From NCBI GenBank assembly GCA_944472155.2, contig OX235279.1:177609868-177673867 (forward strand): a DNA stretch of 64,000 nt. Reading direction: 5' to 3'. This document shows positions 1 through 11,655 of the stretch, piece after piece. The first letter of the stretch is position 1. Every line of letters starts with the position of its first letter. This DNA comes from Trichobilharzia szidati. Its lineage: Eukaryota; Platyhelminthes; Trematoda; Strigeidida; Schistosomatidae. The notes below the pieces were generated by a model that did no database searches, was not told where the DNA came from, and saw only the letters and a list, made by a program, of their open reading frames with translations. The translations under genes and the position numbers were made by a program.

Positions 1-469
1 AGCAGAATCGGAATGTCACACCGAATACATGTGACAAGGGTAGCTTAGTACAACTGTCAACAGCTTGGAACATAATGCTAGACTCACAAAAATGAACACA
101 AACAGAATTGGCCTATCTATATGTGACTGCAGATGTGTGAATTAGAAAAACAGTTCTGACAGCTGGTGTGATCAGGCACTATCGCCAAAATAAAAATACG
201 TACATCATTATGTGTAAACAACTACTGAAATACAAAGATAATTAATTTGATCTATTCCACAATGCGCAGTCGTTTCACAAACATATGTTGAATAAATAAC
301 ATAAATCCCGTTGTGTGCATTAATTCATCTATATTTCAACATATAGGAGATACACTGACAGCGTGGCATCTGTTACATTCTTTGATATAGTCTACAGTTT
401 GCCGAAAGAGACATGAGTGCATTGCTTCATATAGCTCAGATCTTTACAAGACGTAACATAACAAAACAA
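1..469. other. No gene seen
   Basis: AT-rich sequence with stops in all frames. I recognise no coding region or repeat family here. Confidence 0.5.
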
Positions 470-650
470 TTGGTACGATATAGGGATAAAACTTAGGCAC
501 TGTGGTAGCGTATGATTCCATAGTGGATACAATTTATTTTGATAAAGTCATACCAAGGTGATTTGATATGATAATGAGTAATAAATTGTGCTTAAAACGT
601 GGTCACATCAGTAAATATCACTGTATAATACTTTGTGACCTTATCAGAAT
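470..650 (+). mobile_element. Diverged copy of a short foldback/MITE-like repeat
   Basis: The left part (around 475-535: a GATATA-GG-ATAAAACTT block, then GGCACTGTGGTAG, then a TCCATAGTGGATA block) matches the head of the 187-bp element at 23841-24027 and, reversed, the segment at 38700-38810. The right half keeps only a weak inverted complement. There is no coding capacity. Assignment rests on the shared head. Confidence 0.5.
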
Positions 651-745
651 GGAATTTGTTCGACCTGTTTTGTTAAAATGGTCTTGATTTTACCACGTGG
701 TTCATTAGCCTTCTTTATTCCATTTTATGTTTAATTTTATGTTTT

Positions 746-868
746 TTTTGCGAGTTTGACCACGGATTGATATCAGTTAGAGAACCATTGAAAACCAGTA
801 CTGGAGTGCTGGACAGCTGTTTCATCCTAGTTCGGGAATCATCGGCAGTACGCACCCACTTTATCATA
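746..868 (-). mobile_element. H1 hammerhead SINE, partial
   Basis: Read on the minus strand it keeps the 3' part of the H1 family: a hammerhead-like block at about 796-854 followed by the conserved tail that includes CAATGGTTCTCTAACTGAT. The tRNA-like 5' head is missing. The hammerhead reads GTACTG, CCGATGA, a short hairpin, GAAAC, CAGCTGTC. The second core base is C instead of U, so self-cleavage is unlikely. It shares the CCGATGA variant with the copy at 42040-42260, so both belong to one subfamily. Confidence 0.7.
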
Positions 869-904
869 TTCGAACATTTTGTTTAGTCTACTATTTTGAC
901 AGCA

Positions 905-2312
905 TTTCACTCATCTTATGCTGAATCCCTCAAAATGCCAGACTATTGACTTCTCCCTCAGGCATGAACGAGATCTACAAACACTATTAAGTTCTCATGA
1001 AGACTGTTCCATTGAGGGGACTAAAATTGAAACTAAGTCCAATGCAAAATACCTCGGTCTAGTTCTATCTTCCGACCTTACTTGGACATCTCATATCCTA
1101 ACGATTTCTAAGAAAGTGTTCTGTCTAACCTACTACATTAAGAAACTTAGACAATCTGGAATCACCCAACCTCTACTTTCACAATTTGTCAACTCCTGTA
1201 CCTTACCTATTTTACTTTACTGCTCCCCGTTAGCCTTTCCTGGGCTACTGAAATAGGGCTATATCATCCTGAGCAGGACGTTGAAGGTAGTTAGTAGGAC
1301 TAGTGGTGTAAAACTCAGTCAGCTCGTGACTACTTTAGTTGATAGGCATCTGAATACATGCGAAAAATGGTCTAAAACCATACTCTCCAACCCCCAACAC
1401 TCCCTCTGTTCCCAATTCTCGCCTTGTATCTCATCAAGTAGAACCAGAAATCAGTATAAAATAATTTATGCTCGTACAACCAAGTACAGGAACTCAACGA
1501 TACCATACTTGGTCCGTGTTCTAAGTGACCGACACAATGTTAAGCGCGAAACCTATGACTTGCTTTGTTATTAATAACACAATTTCAGGCTCTTTTATTT
1601 CTCTCTTATTTTGTATTCTATAGTGAACTCCTTCTTAAACATACTTAGCTACCTAAATTATTAACATTGGCTTACTTTTTGTACTTTACTATATTCCTTC
1701 TTTTGTGTATCTACTGGTTCCGACTATATTAGCACTATGAGTAGTATAAAATTGTCCTGTCATTAACCATCATGTAATTATTGGTTTTGTGGTGTTTTTT
1801 TGTTAGGCAATATTAACTGACAATCTTGGTTGTGACCGCCATTGTCACCACCTTAAAAATTTTGTATTAAGCAGGATTACTCACACTACCACTACAAACA
1901 CCGCATTAGACCTGATATAAAAACAATCCTGAATTGTTATTTTATGATTGTTTAGTGTTGTTTCAACCAAATTAACTGATCATCTTGGCGATAAACATTC
2001 TTAAATATCATTTCATAACTTCTTTTATGACTATAGCTTTAATGTCACCATGCATAATCATATCATAGCTTCGACTACCCAATACTGAGTTATTATTATA
2101 TGATGTTTATTTTCCTTTCTACTTCTTGGTATTTTTTCGCATTTAAAAAATGTTTCTTTTGTGTTTTTTCGCTGTTGTTGTCCTCATATTTATTTTTTTG
2201 AAATACTCCTTTTAAACGTTGGATAAAATTAGATGCAAATGTTGTAGATATGTGCTGAAAATTCCAAACCGAACCATTAGTACTGTTTCTGGAATAAAGC
2301 GAATTATTATTA
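905..2312 (+). mobile_element. CR1/L2-like LINE, 5'-truncated copy
   Basis: The copy holds the C-terminal part of the reverse transcriptase ORF (908-1574) followed by a long 3' UTR. The 3' end at 2255-2312 matches three other copies in the window, all on the minus strand (ends near 23113, 30554 and 54961): GCTGAAAATTCCA, then a TACTGTTTCTGGAATAAAG block, then ATT repeats. The 5' end falls just before the LNPSKCQT motif, typical of incomplete reverse transcription. Confidence 0.85.
908..1574 (+). pseudogene. LINE reverse transcriptase C-terminus, broken by one stop
   Basis: The frame gives LNPSKCQT, YLGLVLSSDLTW, LRQSGITQPLLSQFVNSC and LLYCSPLAFPGLLK, then a TAG at 1254-1256, then continues in the same frame with LKVVSRTSGVKLSQLV, LVDRHLNTCEKW and STIPYLVRVLSDRH to a TAA at 1572. 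The copy at 55388-56105 reads through the same point with a lysine codon, so a single AAG-to-TAG type change explains the break. The catalytic YADD lies upstream of the truncation and is absent. The clade (CR1/L2-like) is inferred from motif order; it is not active. Confidence 0.85.
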
Positions 2313-2540
2313 TATCATCATATTGTATTCACATATTCACATTTCCGAATGTACTTTATTTTCTTATCATCTGTTTCGTGTATTTCTATGGAACTTTACG
2401 CTGACCCTTATTTATTCATTCATACATCTAATTATTTGTAACTCATTATCATGTACACCAATATTATTACAGCACTTTAGTATTTCCACTCATTGTCAAA
2501 CTCTAATACACTCACAAACATATACAAACAAACTACAGTG

Positions 2541-2755
2541 CTACAGGGGGTTAGTCGCGAGCCAGAATATCTCAGTGATAATAATGTCTCTGACTGCAGC
2601 ACTGAGTGACGCGGGTTCAAATCTCAGAGAAGAAAGTGAGTTCCTTCAAGGTCGCTGATACACCTTGCTGACCAGTGAGGAGTGTCAGCTAGCACGAAAC
2701 TTGGATCCAAGGCTTTCTGTGGCTTGACTGCCTCCAACCATCTACCAATTGTTAT
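2541..2755 (+). mobile_element. H2 tRNA-headed hammerhead SINE
   Basis: The head carries a pol III-like A region (AGCCAGAATATCTCAGTG) and a B box (GCGGGTTCAAATC). The following body folds like a hammerhead at 2663-2712: stem I CCTTG/CAAGG, core CTGA plus 4 extra bases CCAG plus TGA, an AGTGT...AGCAC hairpin, GAAAC, and an ATC triplet before the closing strand. It ends with the family tail TGCCTCCAACCATCTA. No clear target-site duplication seen. Confidence 0.8.
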
Positions 2756-2903
2756 GATCGACTGTAATCCATTAGTAATGTACAACTCTGAAAATGAACT
2801 CGTCGGAAAGAGAATTTTTGTCGCTGAAATCTCTGTTTTATATCTGTCTGAATGAGGATTACTGATTTAATTTTAAATTTCATGCGGCTGACGATTAAAA
2901 ATG

Positions 2904-3148
2904 ACGAAGTAAGATTACATGGAGGATTTCATCATGAGCTGACATCAGTTAGAGAACCACTGGAAAACCTGGGAGTACTGGACATCTGTTTCGTCCTAGT
3001 TTGGGACTCTTCATCGGTACGCACCCACCGGGATTCGAACCCAGGACATTCTGGTTACAAGGCGAGCTCGTAGACCATTGAGCCACTGGGTCCCGATCCA
3101 GTGGTCCTTGAATTCTAACTTCTGCCAATTCACGAAGTAAGATTACAT
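2904..3148 (-). mobile_element. H1 hammerhead SINE with 17-bp target-site duplication
   Basis: A complete-looking minus-strand copy lies between exact direct repeats ACGAAGTAAGATTACAT at 2904-2920 and 3132-3148. Read on the minus strand it has a 5' leader, a tRNA-like head with B box GGGTTCGAATCCC (about 3028-3045), a hammerhead-like block at 2974-3020 and the family tail. The hammerhead has the GTCC/GGAC stem II, GAAAC and GTC cleavage triplet, but the first core base is A where C is needed. Confidence 0.9.
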
Positions 3149-3469
3149 TACATGTAAATGCTTTATTTGTAAAATCTCAGCAAAATTGAAATGCGTAATT
3201 CATCTAAGATTATATCAAATGATTCTGTTGAGATTATTGCTTTTCCTTTCCACTTCCTAAAAAATGAAACGATGTGACAAAAAGAATTTAATTTCTATAT
3301 TATTCTTACATTTTTCTCTCGAATTCTCTTTGTTTTATCTGAAGTTGTTTTCAGATGTATTTCTCTCTAATAAAAGATATCATTTGAAAATCCGAGAGCA
3401 TCTTAAGTCGAAAAGTGGCAATTTCCCATGAAATGCATTCGTCATGTTCGAAAAACTTTCCAGCCTAAT

Positions 3470-3648
3470 AGTTCGCAGGGTCTAGTGTATAAGGCTTTTT
3501 GGCGTTTGACGCTATGGGCACCGGGTCTGAGCCTCGGTGGGAACATCATCACTCACTGCGGAATGCAGGCACATCCAGATGACTAGTCCCAAATAGGCCG
3601 AAATGCGCACCCCGGATTCCACCACTTAACTTGTAGTTCACAGGGTCT
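3470..3648 (+). mobile_element. SM-alpha-like hammerhead SINE with about 15-bp target-site duplication
   Basis: Flanking repeats TAGTTCGCAGGGTCT (3469-3483) and TAGTTCACAGGGTCT (3634-3648) differ by one transition. The insert has a pol III-like head (GGCACCGGGTCTGAGCC) and at 3561-3625 a block that resembles the published Schistosoma SM-alpha hammerhead: CACATCCAG, GTCCCAAATAGG, CGAAATGCGC, then CGGATTCCAC as the closing strand. The core reads ATGACTA instead of CTGATGA and the cleavage site reads ACC, not NUH, so this copy should be inactive. Confidence 0.8.
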
Positions 3649-3907
3649 CCAAAAATATTGCTAATGAAAGGATTTGAATTAATGTGTGAAATTGCACTCT
3701 GTACTTCCACATGTAGTAGACTGAAAGTCGTTCATTAAGACGTAAAGTAAGGTCGTGGTGTTTTCACTTAGCCAGCATTTTCAGTCAAATACTACGTGAA
3801 TCTTTCACAATGAAAAATATTTAGGTATTTGAATGTTTTATTCACTAATGCTAGTTGATTCTCCATTTGATATGTAGATATATATGCCTAACATATTTAT
3901 CAAACAA

Positions 3908-4397
3908 TTTCAAATCCAATGTGAAATCAGTGCTACTCACCATATGGAACAGAGACTTGGCACCGCGTCACAAAGGCCACTTCGAACAAACTACTCACCT
4001 TAGCCCAATACTACTGAAAGTCGGATGACCGGTAAGAGAAGATCAGTAATAGTGTGAAGGATCTCTGGCAATGAACCAACTAACCAACCCAATAGGCAGC
4101 AATTGTGCAACAAATATGCAGGAATAAATGGAGGTGGATTGGATTGGCTATACTCTGAGAAAACAAACCATCGAGTGACTGATGTTACAGGACATCACTC
4201 GAGTGGCTCCTGAACGGGAATCGGCAATTTGGTGGTCAGTTTGAGGGTTACATGGAAGAGATGTGGAGATGGGAGCATGTGGGGAGATGTGGAGCCAGAT
4301 AGAAACCTTGGCGGAGAAGCAAACGTAATGGAGACGTGTGGCCGAATCCCTATGTTCCTCCAGGAACTAAAGGAAACAAGAATAATAATAATAATTT
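3908..4397 (+). mobile_element. RTE LINE 3' fragment
   Basis: Matches the C-terminal coding end and 3' tail of the RTE family seen many times here: FNSNV-SVLL region, WRWIGYTLR-like block (4134-4160), then a WSQ-ETLAE-like block and the tail CCCTATGTTCCTCCAGGAAC followed by AAT repeats at 4381-4396. Several frameshifts and a duplicated GGAGATG stretch near 4262-4290 break it. Confidence 0.85.
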
Positions 4398-5592
4398 GTC
4401 ACACGAAGACGACTTAGCGGTGTTAAGCCTAAGAGAAATATATTGGTGGTATATTTATAAACTCCTTCACCAAGTATTAAAACGATGTGCAAGCCTGACC
4501 CAGGCAGCATTTTGTATTATTGTACATCATTCTCTCCATGTATGAAGCTCACGTGTAAATCCATATTTTAGCTAAGTGATGGAACTTGAAATAACTTGCT
4601 GTACTTTATTTCCGTTTGTCTTTGTGTACCTAATTGGCCTAAGTTTACCTATCCCACTGGTATTCTATTCTGCTTCTACACTGCAAACAGTTCATCAGTT
4701 TGGTTTGTCTTTAATGATAAATTAACTTCTAGTCGTCCAGTTTTCAAGCTTACATTTGTTTTGGTTACCCACATACCCACCTAGCATGTGAGACGTGTTT
4801 ATCATCCACTATTTTGACTGTCTTTTTCGCAGTCAATAACTCTGACTCCTGACATCATGATATCTCACACACACACACAAGAGTAGGCGAATGTTTATCT
4901 TCATGGTAAACACTGAGGAATGGTGGGACTGTTGTTTCCATCTAGAATAGCAAATTATGCATATATGTATATATGGCAAAAACATTTTACTGTATGCTCG
5001 CATAGTTAATGGGAGATGGGAGAATATTTAAAAGTGGTATGGAATTATACAACCAAAAACAAACCATGCAGGCTTGCTTTTAGAAAAGAGAAAAAAACAG
5101 AGCAAAACAAAACAAAACAACGTTGTTTATCGGCTAGGAGGAATGTTTTCTTTTTTTCAACTCATCTCTGCTTATGTTATGTTATGTTATGCTATAGGTA
5201 CATCAACTTATGCTTTAGTCTGTCTGCTGGTTTTTCAAATATGCAGCAAAAAAAAGATGAAACTGGTGATATGTTCAGTCTCGTTATGGTTGTGTTATCT
5301 TCCATCGTTCTACTCAAATGAAAACGTTTGACATTGTTTACCTCTCTTTTTTTCCCTCCTAGCTGCAGGCGTGTTCAGGCTAATCGTTTTATTTTTCCGG
5401 GATGTTTAGGCGATTCGAAGTTAAACGATTTCTATATATTAATTATTTTGGGGAAAAACAGTCACTAAAAAAAACTTAAGTGGGGACACCACTGCCAATC
5501 ACTGAATTCCTCGTTAACACGAGACACACGTGTTTGGTTCAACTACAAACCACAACCAGTTGAATGAGATAAAGGATGTTGTGGTCATGAAG
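4398..5592. other. No gene seen; short simple repeats
   Basis: No coding region recognised. It contains a short CA run at 4870-4880, a poly-A/CAAAA tract at 5090-5120 and a TTATG pentanucleotide run near 5172-5191. Confidence 0.5.
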
Positions 5593-5995
5593 TATTATTA
5601 TTATCACTGTTTCCTTTAATTCCTAGAGGCTCATAGGGCTTCAGCCGCGAGTCCCCATTGCATTCGGTTCTCTGCTAGAGTTTTCACCTGGCTCCATGTC
5701 TGCCCAGACGTTTTCATCTCCTCTTCACATGACCTCCTCCAAGTCACCCTTGCACTGACGACCAACTCGCCGCTTCTCTTTCGGGTTCCACTCGAGCAAT
5801 GGCTTGTCTAGTGATGTCACTCACTGGATGGTTTCCTCAAAGTATGGCTAATCCGTCTTCATTTCTTCCTGCCTATTTGTTTCACAATCGGTTCCTGGTT
5901 GGTTCGCTCATTGCCAGAGATCTCTATTGCTGATCTTTTCTGGCCATCTGATCTTGAGTATTGAGCGAAGGCAGCTCTTAATGAAGACGTCAGCT
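5593..5995 (-). mobile_element. RTE LINE 3' fragment
   Basis: Begins (plus coordinates) at the ATT-repeat tail and the CCTTTAATTCCTAGAGG block, then reads on the minus strand back through the conserved LEWNP, RRVGR and WR-S-EEE-type coding end. Frameshifts remove any open frame. Confidence 0.85.
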
Positions 5996-6140
5996 GCTGT
6001 TTATCTTTCCATTACATTACACAATACTTCTATGTGTATTGTTTTATGTTAAGGGCATAAAAGTCACTTCGTGTTTATGTCCATACCATACTTAGCGCGA
6101 GCTATTCATTCAATATGTCCATTGAAAGTATCCACTACAG

Positions 6141-6320
6141 TCCTAGAGGAGGTCAGTCGCTAGCCCAAATAGCTCAATGGTAACTTATATGACTGCAGCA
6201 CTGGGTCACATGGGTTCGAATTTTAGGAGGGACACGAGATCCTTCAAGGTTGCAGATACGCCTTGCTGACCGGGTCCAAGGCTTCCTGTGGCCAACTGCC
6301 TCCAACCATCTAACATCAAC
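6141..6320 (+). mobile_element. H2 SINE with hammerhead middle deleted
   Basis: Head with B box GGGTTCGAATT (6209-6220) and the GCCTTGCTGACC start of the ribozyme block, which then jumps straight to GGGTCCAAGGC. The stem II hairpin and GAAAC are missing, so about 30 bases were lost inside the ribozyme. The family tail follows. Confidence 0.75.
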
Positions 6321-7139
6321 TATTCAATGATGATGTCCTAATTCTTCTTTCATAATGCTATCTTTCCAATGTTAACAGTCACTGGCTTTAGACTGTGATA
6401 TTTATGGTGTTTTTATAAAAGCATTTATCCGGTCAACTACAGATTCGTTACATAATAAAACACGTTGAAAGTCTTACGAAGCATCCCATCATGATTAATG
6501 GCGGCATATTTTACTCTTGGATGTCAATTAAGGTCTTCTACCATGGATCTGTCTAACTGTTATCATCATGTAAGTAAAATAATATCTATAAATTCATGGC
6601 AGTTTTGTTTCTTACTCATTTCTTCACGAGACCAGTCACTCTTTCAACTTATAATCATTCATTTCTGCTAGTGTTTTAACCAGTTGGCAGCGGTTTCACT
6701 TGCTTGATACCCAACCTACGCATCTGCTATATTGTCGCCAATTTTAATGTTTTACAGTACATTGGACTGAGTAGAGACGCCGAGCTGGACATGGACCTGG
6801 TGCTCAAGAATGTCGGTGGTCTTGAGCCAAAAGTGTTATACGTCAACTACTTGTTCTTCAGACTGTTTTACGAAAGGCAACAATGATATATGTTTATAGC
6901 CAGTGACGTAGGGGTGAGAGATTTCCATAAGAGGATGTCTATACGTGTGACTTTTTTGCAGACTAACCTTGACTAACATAAAAGTATAGTCCACTGTCCA
7001 AGTGTCAACATATAAGTATCCATCCCTGGCATGTGATGCTCGCAACAACCTTTCGAATAATTAACTCCATTATTGTCTTTCTACTGTGTTGAGAATAGCA
7101 ACGTCTTCCTTCCAACAAAATTCATTCTTGTATGCGACA
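6321..7139. other. No recognised gene
   Basis: A 60-codon open stretch at 6704-6886 does not resemble a family I know and is close to chance length. Nothing else seen. Confidence 0.45.
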
Positions 7140-8196
7140 TTTGTCGGCAACAAGGCTACTTACTATCGCCAATCATTTTCCTGATTGCAGTGGACTGGAT
7201 AATGCAACGTACAGCGGGAAACGAGGAAACAAGTATAAAATCGACCCACACGAAACACTTAGAGGATCGGGATCTCATCGATGATATGTGTCTGATTTCC
7301 CACAAAAACTGGAAGATATGCAAGTGAAAAGCAACAAGCTGGGGGAGAAATCGTCCAGGAAAGATAGGACTTTAAGTGAACAAAGAGAAAACAGAGGTGA
7401 TGAGGATTTCTGGTCAACAGCAACAGCCACACCAACAGCTACAACAACAGACAACAGAAAACAATCAGTATCAATGGGGGATATCTGAAAGAAACAACCT
7501 CCTTTACCTACCTACCTACTTAACTTCTTACCCACCTACCTACCTACCTACCTGGCTAATTACCAACCTACGTGGGAAGCACTGTTTCAACTACAGTCAG
7601 ATGGAACTAATGACGATATCATGAAAGCGCGGATCGGGAAATCAAGGCAAGCTCCCATTACTCTCAAGTCTGTCTAGAGGTCAACAGAACTCAGCATGAA
7701 AAATGAGATCCGGAATCTCAACTCCAATGTCAAGTCGGTGATACTCACCATACGGATCAGAGACTTTACGCCGCATCACGAAGACCACTTCCAACAAACT
7801 ACACACCTTGTTCAAAAGCTGTCATCAACAGCTCAATACTACTCAAGATCAGATGGCCGGTAAGAAAAGATCAGCAATGGTGTGAGGGATCTCCATCAAT
7901 CAACGAACCAACCAACCCAGTAGGAAGCAATTGTTCAACAAATATGCAGAAGTAAGCGGCGGTGGATTGGATTGGTCATACTCTGAGAAACCAAACCATC
8001 GAGTGGGTGACATTACATGCCAGGTCATCGCTTGAGTGGCGCCTGAATGAGAATCGGCGATTTGGTGGTCAGTGCGAGGGTGACATGGAGGAGATATGGA
8101 GCCAGGTGGAAACGTTGGCGGAGAAGCGAAACCAATGGAGTTGTTTGACTGAAACCCTATGTTCCTCTGGGAACTGAAGCAAACAATAATATCTAA
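7140..8196 (+). mobile_element. RTE LINE, 5'-truncated, RT core to 3' tail
   Basis: Starts in the RT motif RQQGYLLSPIIFLIAVDWIM (from 7149; a GVRQGC-type motif is expected), then LEDRDLIDDMCLIS at about 7258-7302, where the FADD box of RTE is altered to LIDD. The frame shifts at least twice. At 7498-7556 the TYLGS codons are replaced by a run of ACCT units, giving PTY repeats. The end has IGHTLR (7971), WSQVETLAEKRNQW and the tail CCTATGTTCCTCTGGGAAC at 8157. Confidence 0.9.
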
Positions 8197-9334
8197 AAAA
8201 GATGCTGTTCTGTTACACTGAGAAGACCCAACTGCTCTGTTGTTGTAGGTACACAGTTCAGATCGAGAATATTTGATAGCGTAGAGTTCCGCAAACGCAA
8301 TTAGGCCAAAAGGGTTTTGTCCACTTCGATTGATTTTAACTCGGATTATTAAGCAATAATTACTGTGTAAGTGAAATTATCACAAAAGCTGTTTTTCACA
8401 CAGCTTATCCTCTGTGCGAAAAGAGCATGACGGCCATAGACGAATTGAGAAAAATAATTTTTTTCGAGTTCTCTTGTGCAGACATATATTGTGAGTCTGA
8501 ATTTATTGTACAACTCAACAAAACAGAACATAAATGACTGGTTAGCTTTTGTGTACATCTATGTTGTATTTGCTGCTGGATGATAAATTTCAAGGAGCTA
8601 TCTGCCGACAATAAACTGCTGGCATTCCCTTCAAATTTATTATAAGCAACAAAGTATTACGGTGGATAACAATAATTCCCAATGGATGTTTACCTTCAGC
8701 TTACTCTCGGTATCCATTTTTATATGCACAAATTTCTCAGTAATTTCCTTCAGTACAGATGATTCTGAAAACGGCTAGTGAAAACGTTGGGGGGGGGGCT
8801 GAGCGAAATGTCTTGTTAAAGTGGTTAGGAAATCTCACCGTAGGAGACTTCGAAGTCATCAAGGATAATGACTTCACTTACAGGCTGCCTTCTACTGAAT
8901 GAATGAAGATATTCGAAGCACCGTCTCACTGGGTAACAAAACAAAATATATCTAGGCTTTCATAAGATAGGTTTCAAGCATCAAAAGCTTGAAACACACT
9001 TCTGTGTTTGTGATCCTCAATTTTTCTTTTCGATAAATTCCTCCTCTTCTGGCTCGACAATTATACGTATATGTTTATATACATAGAATATTCTCGAATA
9101 GTCGTCAATAACAATATTAGCGTTTATCAAATAATAATATTGATTTGTCAATTAAGATCACAATGGAATTACAGTTCATTAAAGATACTTAAATTATAAT
9201 AATAATAAAGATATAATAGCGAATGGAATATCAACTAAAATTAGGGAAATTCCACAAAAATTCAGCATCATTCAAACCGAGATGACCAAGGTAATGATAA
9301 TGACTGAACTAAATTCTTTTGGATGCATAAATTA
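8197..9334. other. No recognised gene
   Basis: Mostly AT-rich sequence; a run of G at 8791-8800. It lies just 3' of the minus-strand PLE fragment at 9335-9655, so part may be PLE untranslated sequence, but I see no motif that proves this. Confidence 0.4.
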
Positions 9335-9655
9335 GGCTTCTTAATATGGATCCCAACATGCAGCCTCAGCAATATTTAGTGGTCGAACTCTTAAGGTGAA
9401 ATTAGGATTTGTTGGTATGCGGTAAATGACGCTTAAAGCATGGCTAACATCGATCTTGCGTTCTGTATCCACAAGATGAGATGGAATAGCCCTGTGAATA
9501 GATTTTGTTTGTCCTTTACTTAACCAACCACGCAGGGTGATGTTCGGAAATTCGACGAGAAACACGCCTATTCGTATAGCCTATGCAAGTAACTGGCTCT
9601 CTCCACAGGAGCAGTTAAATTGGTGGATAAACATGGAAGAGGAGAAATCAGGCAG
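9335..9655 (-). mobile_element. Penelope-like element, GIY-YIG C-terminus (pseudogene)
   Basis: Minus strand: a decayed CIYQFNCSCG-like start (near 9600-9640), then a broken GYTNRR, RISEH, WLSKGQTKSIHRAI, HLVDTERKIDVSHA and RPLNIAEA. These are the order and spacing of the GIY-YIG endonuclease end of PLEs, close to the copies at 10468 and 27228. At least one frameshift and a stop separate the parts. Confidence 0.8.
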
Positions 9656-10461
9656 TATATATATATATGTTTCAATGTTTCCATTTAATTATACGATATA
9701 AAATTTACCTCTTGAATAAAGCATTTTATTACTACTTAGGCTTGTAACGTTATCTTGCCCACAATAACATTTTCATTCAGCAAACTTTAATTGCTTTGAG
9801 AATGAAATTGTCTTTGTCCGCGTGTTTCGCATTTCTCCCACTATACATACATCAGTTGTTTAAACTGTGTCGATGATTTTAGAAAGAGATAGGTTCCTGC
9901 CCTTAATAAAAAAACAAAATACTGGTAACGTCGGCATCTTTACTAACCGTGATTTCAGACATCGAATAAATTAAAGGAGAGCTTTTCATACAAAAGCCAA
10001 ACATACAACGTGCATAACTCAGAGGCAATTAGACATATTTTTGCCGTATTTTATTTTTCAAGTACCAAAATTTAAATCGTAAATAAATAAGTCTTACATA
10101 AATAATATCTGTTAACTAAAAGTAATGAATGGTTACATTTTATAAGACTTTGTTTGGGTTATTATTACCGGACAACAAAAAGTATACTTCTATGTGAAAT
10201 TTAATAATGCACTGAATTCATGAGACATATCCTTTAAAACAAAAGCTTATGTGTTGTTACTGAAGTTAGTAAAAACAACCGTGAATTAATTATCACACAA
10301 TATTATTTGTTGCAGGTTGGGGATTTAGAAAAAGAAAGATTTAGCAAAGAAATATTTACTTTTCAATTAGATCCTCATCTCACTCTAGCTCTACTCTAAT
10401 ATATTCTGTATACCATTTTTATTACAATACACAGCAGTTTACCAAACAAGTGGCACTGATA
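9656..10461. other. No recognised gene
   Basis: AT-rich, with a short TA run at 9656-9667. No coding or repeat signal that I can name. Confidence 0.45.
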
Positions 10462-11480
10462 TGTTTGTTAACAATAATTAGTCAGTGTCAAAATGTCAAT
10501 GGGTTGATAATAAACGAAGAAAATAAAAGAGCTACGAATGGATCTTGTTTGTCCCTTGCTTAACCATGTTGGATGATGTTCGGAAATACGATGATGAACC
10601 TGCCTAATTGTTGTACGCCCAATGTAGCTGGCTCCGCAACTGCATTCAAACTGGTAGATACACATAGAAGAGGCAAATTTAGGTAGTTTATCCTTATTTC
10701 TCGAACGTAGAATAGGGGTGGTTGTGAAGAGACAACGTACCTCTGCTGTATCATAAGCTCTTTTAACTGCACTGTGTTATGATTTCGCTGATGTTGTCAC
10801 CGAGGAACTGCAATTTTGTGAACATTGGTTTTTCGGAACTGTAGCCATACTGATTCTCCTTGATGCTGAATTCATATTTTTCTCAATGAATTTATCTGGA
10901 TAACCATTTTTTCTGAGTAATTTTCTAATGATCTTAAGCTCCCCATTGAGGCAGTCGTCTGAACAGATTAACCTGGCTGTATGAACCAGACACTTTACCA
11001 GGTTACGTTTATATTTCAAAGGTACAAAACTCAAAAATGAGTGTACTGACCTGTTTTTGTAGGTTTCCTATGCACACTCCTTCTTAGTGTGCCATCTTCT
11101 TTCCTTGCTATGAAGACGTCTAGGAATCAGATACTATCATCACGTTCTTTCTCTATGATAAAGTTTATTGCTGAATGTGCATCATTAAACTTGTCAAGGA
11201 TGTTCATTGCATCATTCTCGTTTTTCATAATCAGAAATGTATCATCCATATATCGACAGTAGAAATCCATGTCATTAATTACTCCTTTCAGTGGTTGATT
11301 CTCTAATTTAGCGAGGAAAAAAGCAGCTAGGATTGGACCTAATGGGAAACCGATAACTACACCATCAATTTGTCTGTAATATTCCTTGTGGAATAAGAAA
11401 TGAACATTCATTGTACATCTTAAAATAAGTTCCTTCAAGGTGGATACAGATTTGCAAATAAATTCATCAAGGAATAACTA
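10462..11480 (-). mobile_element. Penelope-like element, RT to GIY-YIG (pseudogene)
   Basis: Minus strand, from high to low coordinate: RT palm with GVVIGFPLGPILAAFFLAKL and the catalytic YMDD in CRYMDDTFLIM (11127-11438); a linker with YKRNLVKCLVHTA and KNGYPDKFIEKN (10777-11034); then the GIY-YIG nuclease CIYQFECSCGASYIGRTT and HHRISEHHPTWLSKGQ (10560-10665). Frameshifts separate the three blocks. PLE RTs normally read Y-x-DD, so YMDD is intact although the copy is not. Confidence 0.9.
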
Positions 11481-11655
11481 GTTTCCTGCCTTTGATTGGC
11501 ACTCACCAGTCAGCAAGACATACCTGCAACCACCTTGAAGGAACTCATGTCCCTTCTCAGATTCGAACCCACATGACCTAGTGCTGTAGTCAGAGACGTT
11601 ATCACTGAGCTATTCAAGCTGGTGATTGACCTCCTGTAGGACTAGACACTAGTAA
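11481..11655 (-). mobile_element. H2 SINE, minus arm of an inverted pair
   Basis: Minus-strand copy with B box around 11563 (GATTCGAACCC on the plus strand) and a truncated ribozyme block that reads CTTG, CTGA plus CTGG plus TGA, GTGCC before it stops at about 11490. It faces a plus copy across a short ACTAGTAACTAGT palindrome at 11650. Confidence 0.75.

Noticed and set aside
6704..6886. 60-codon frame as a host exon
   Set aside because: No flanking splice pattern or known motif; length close to chance.
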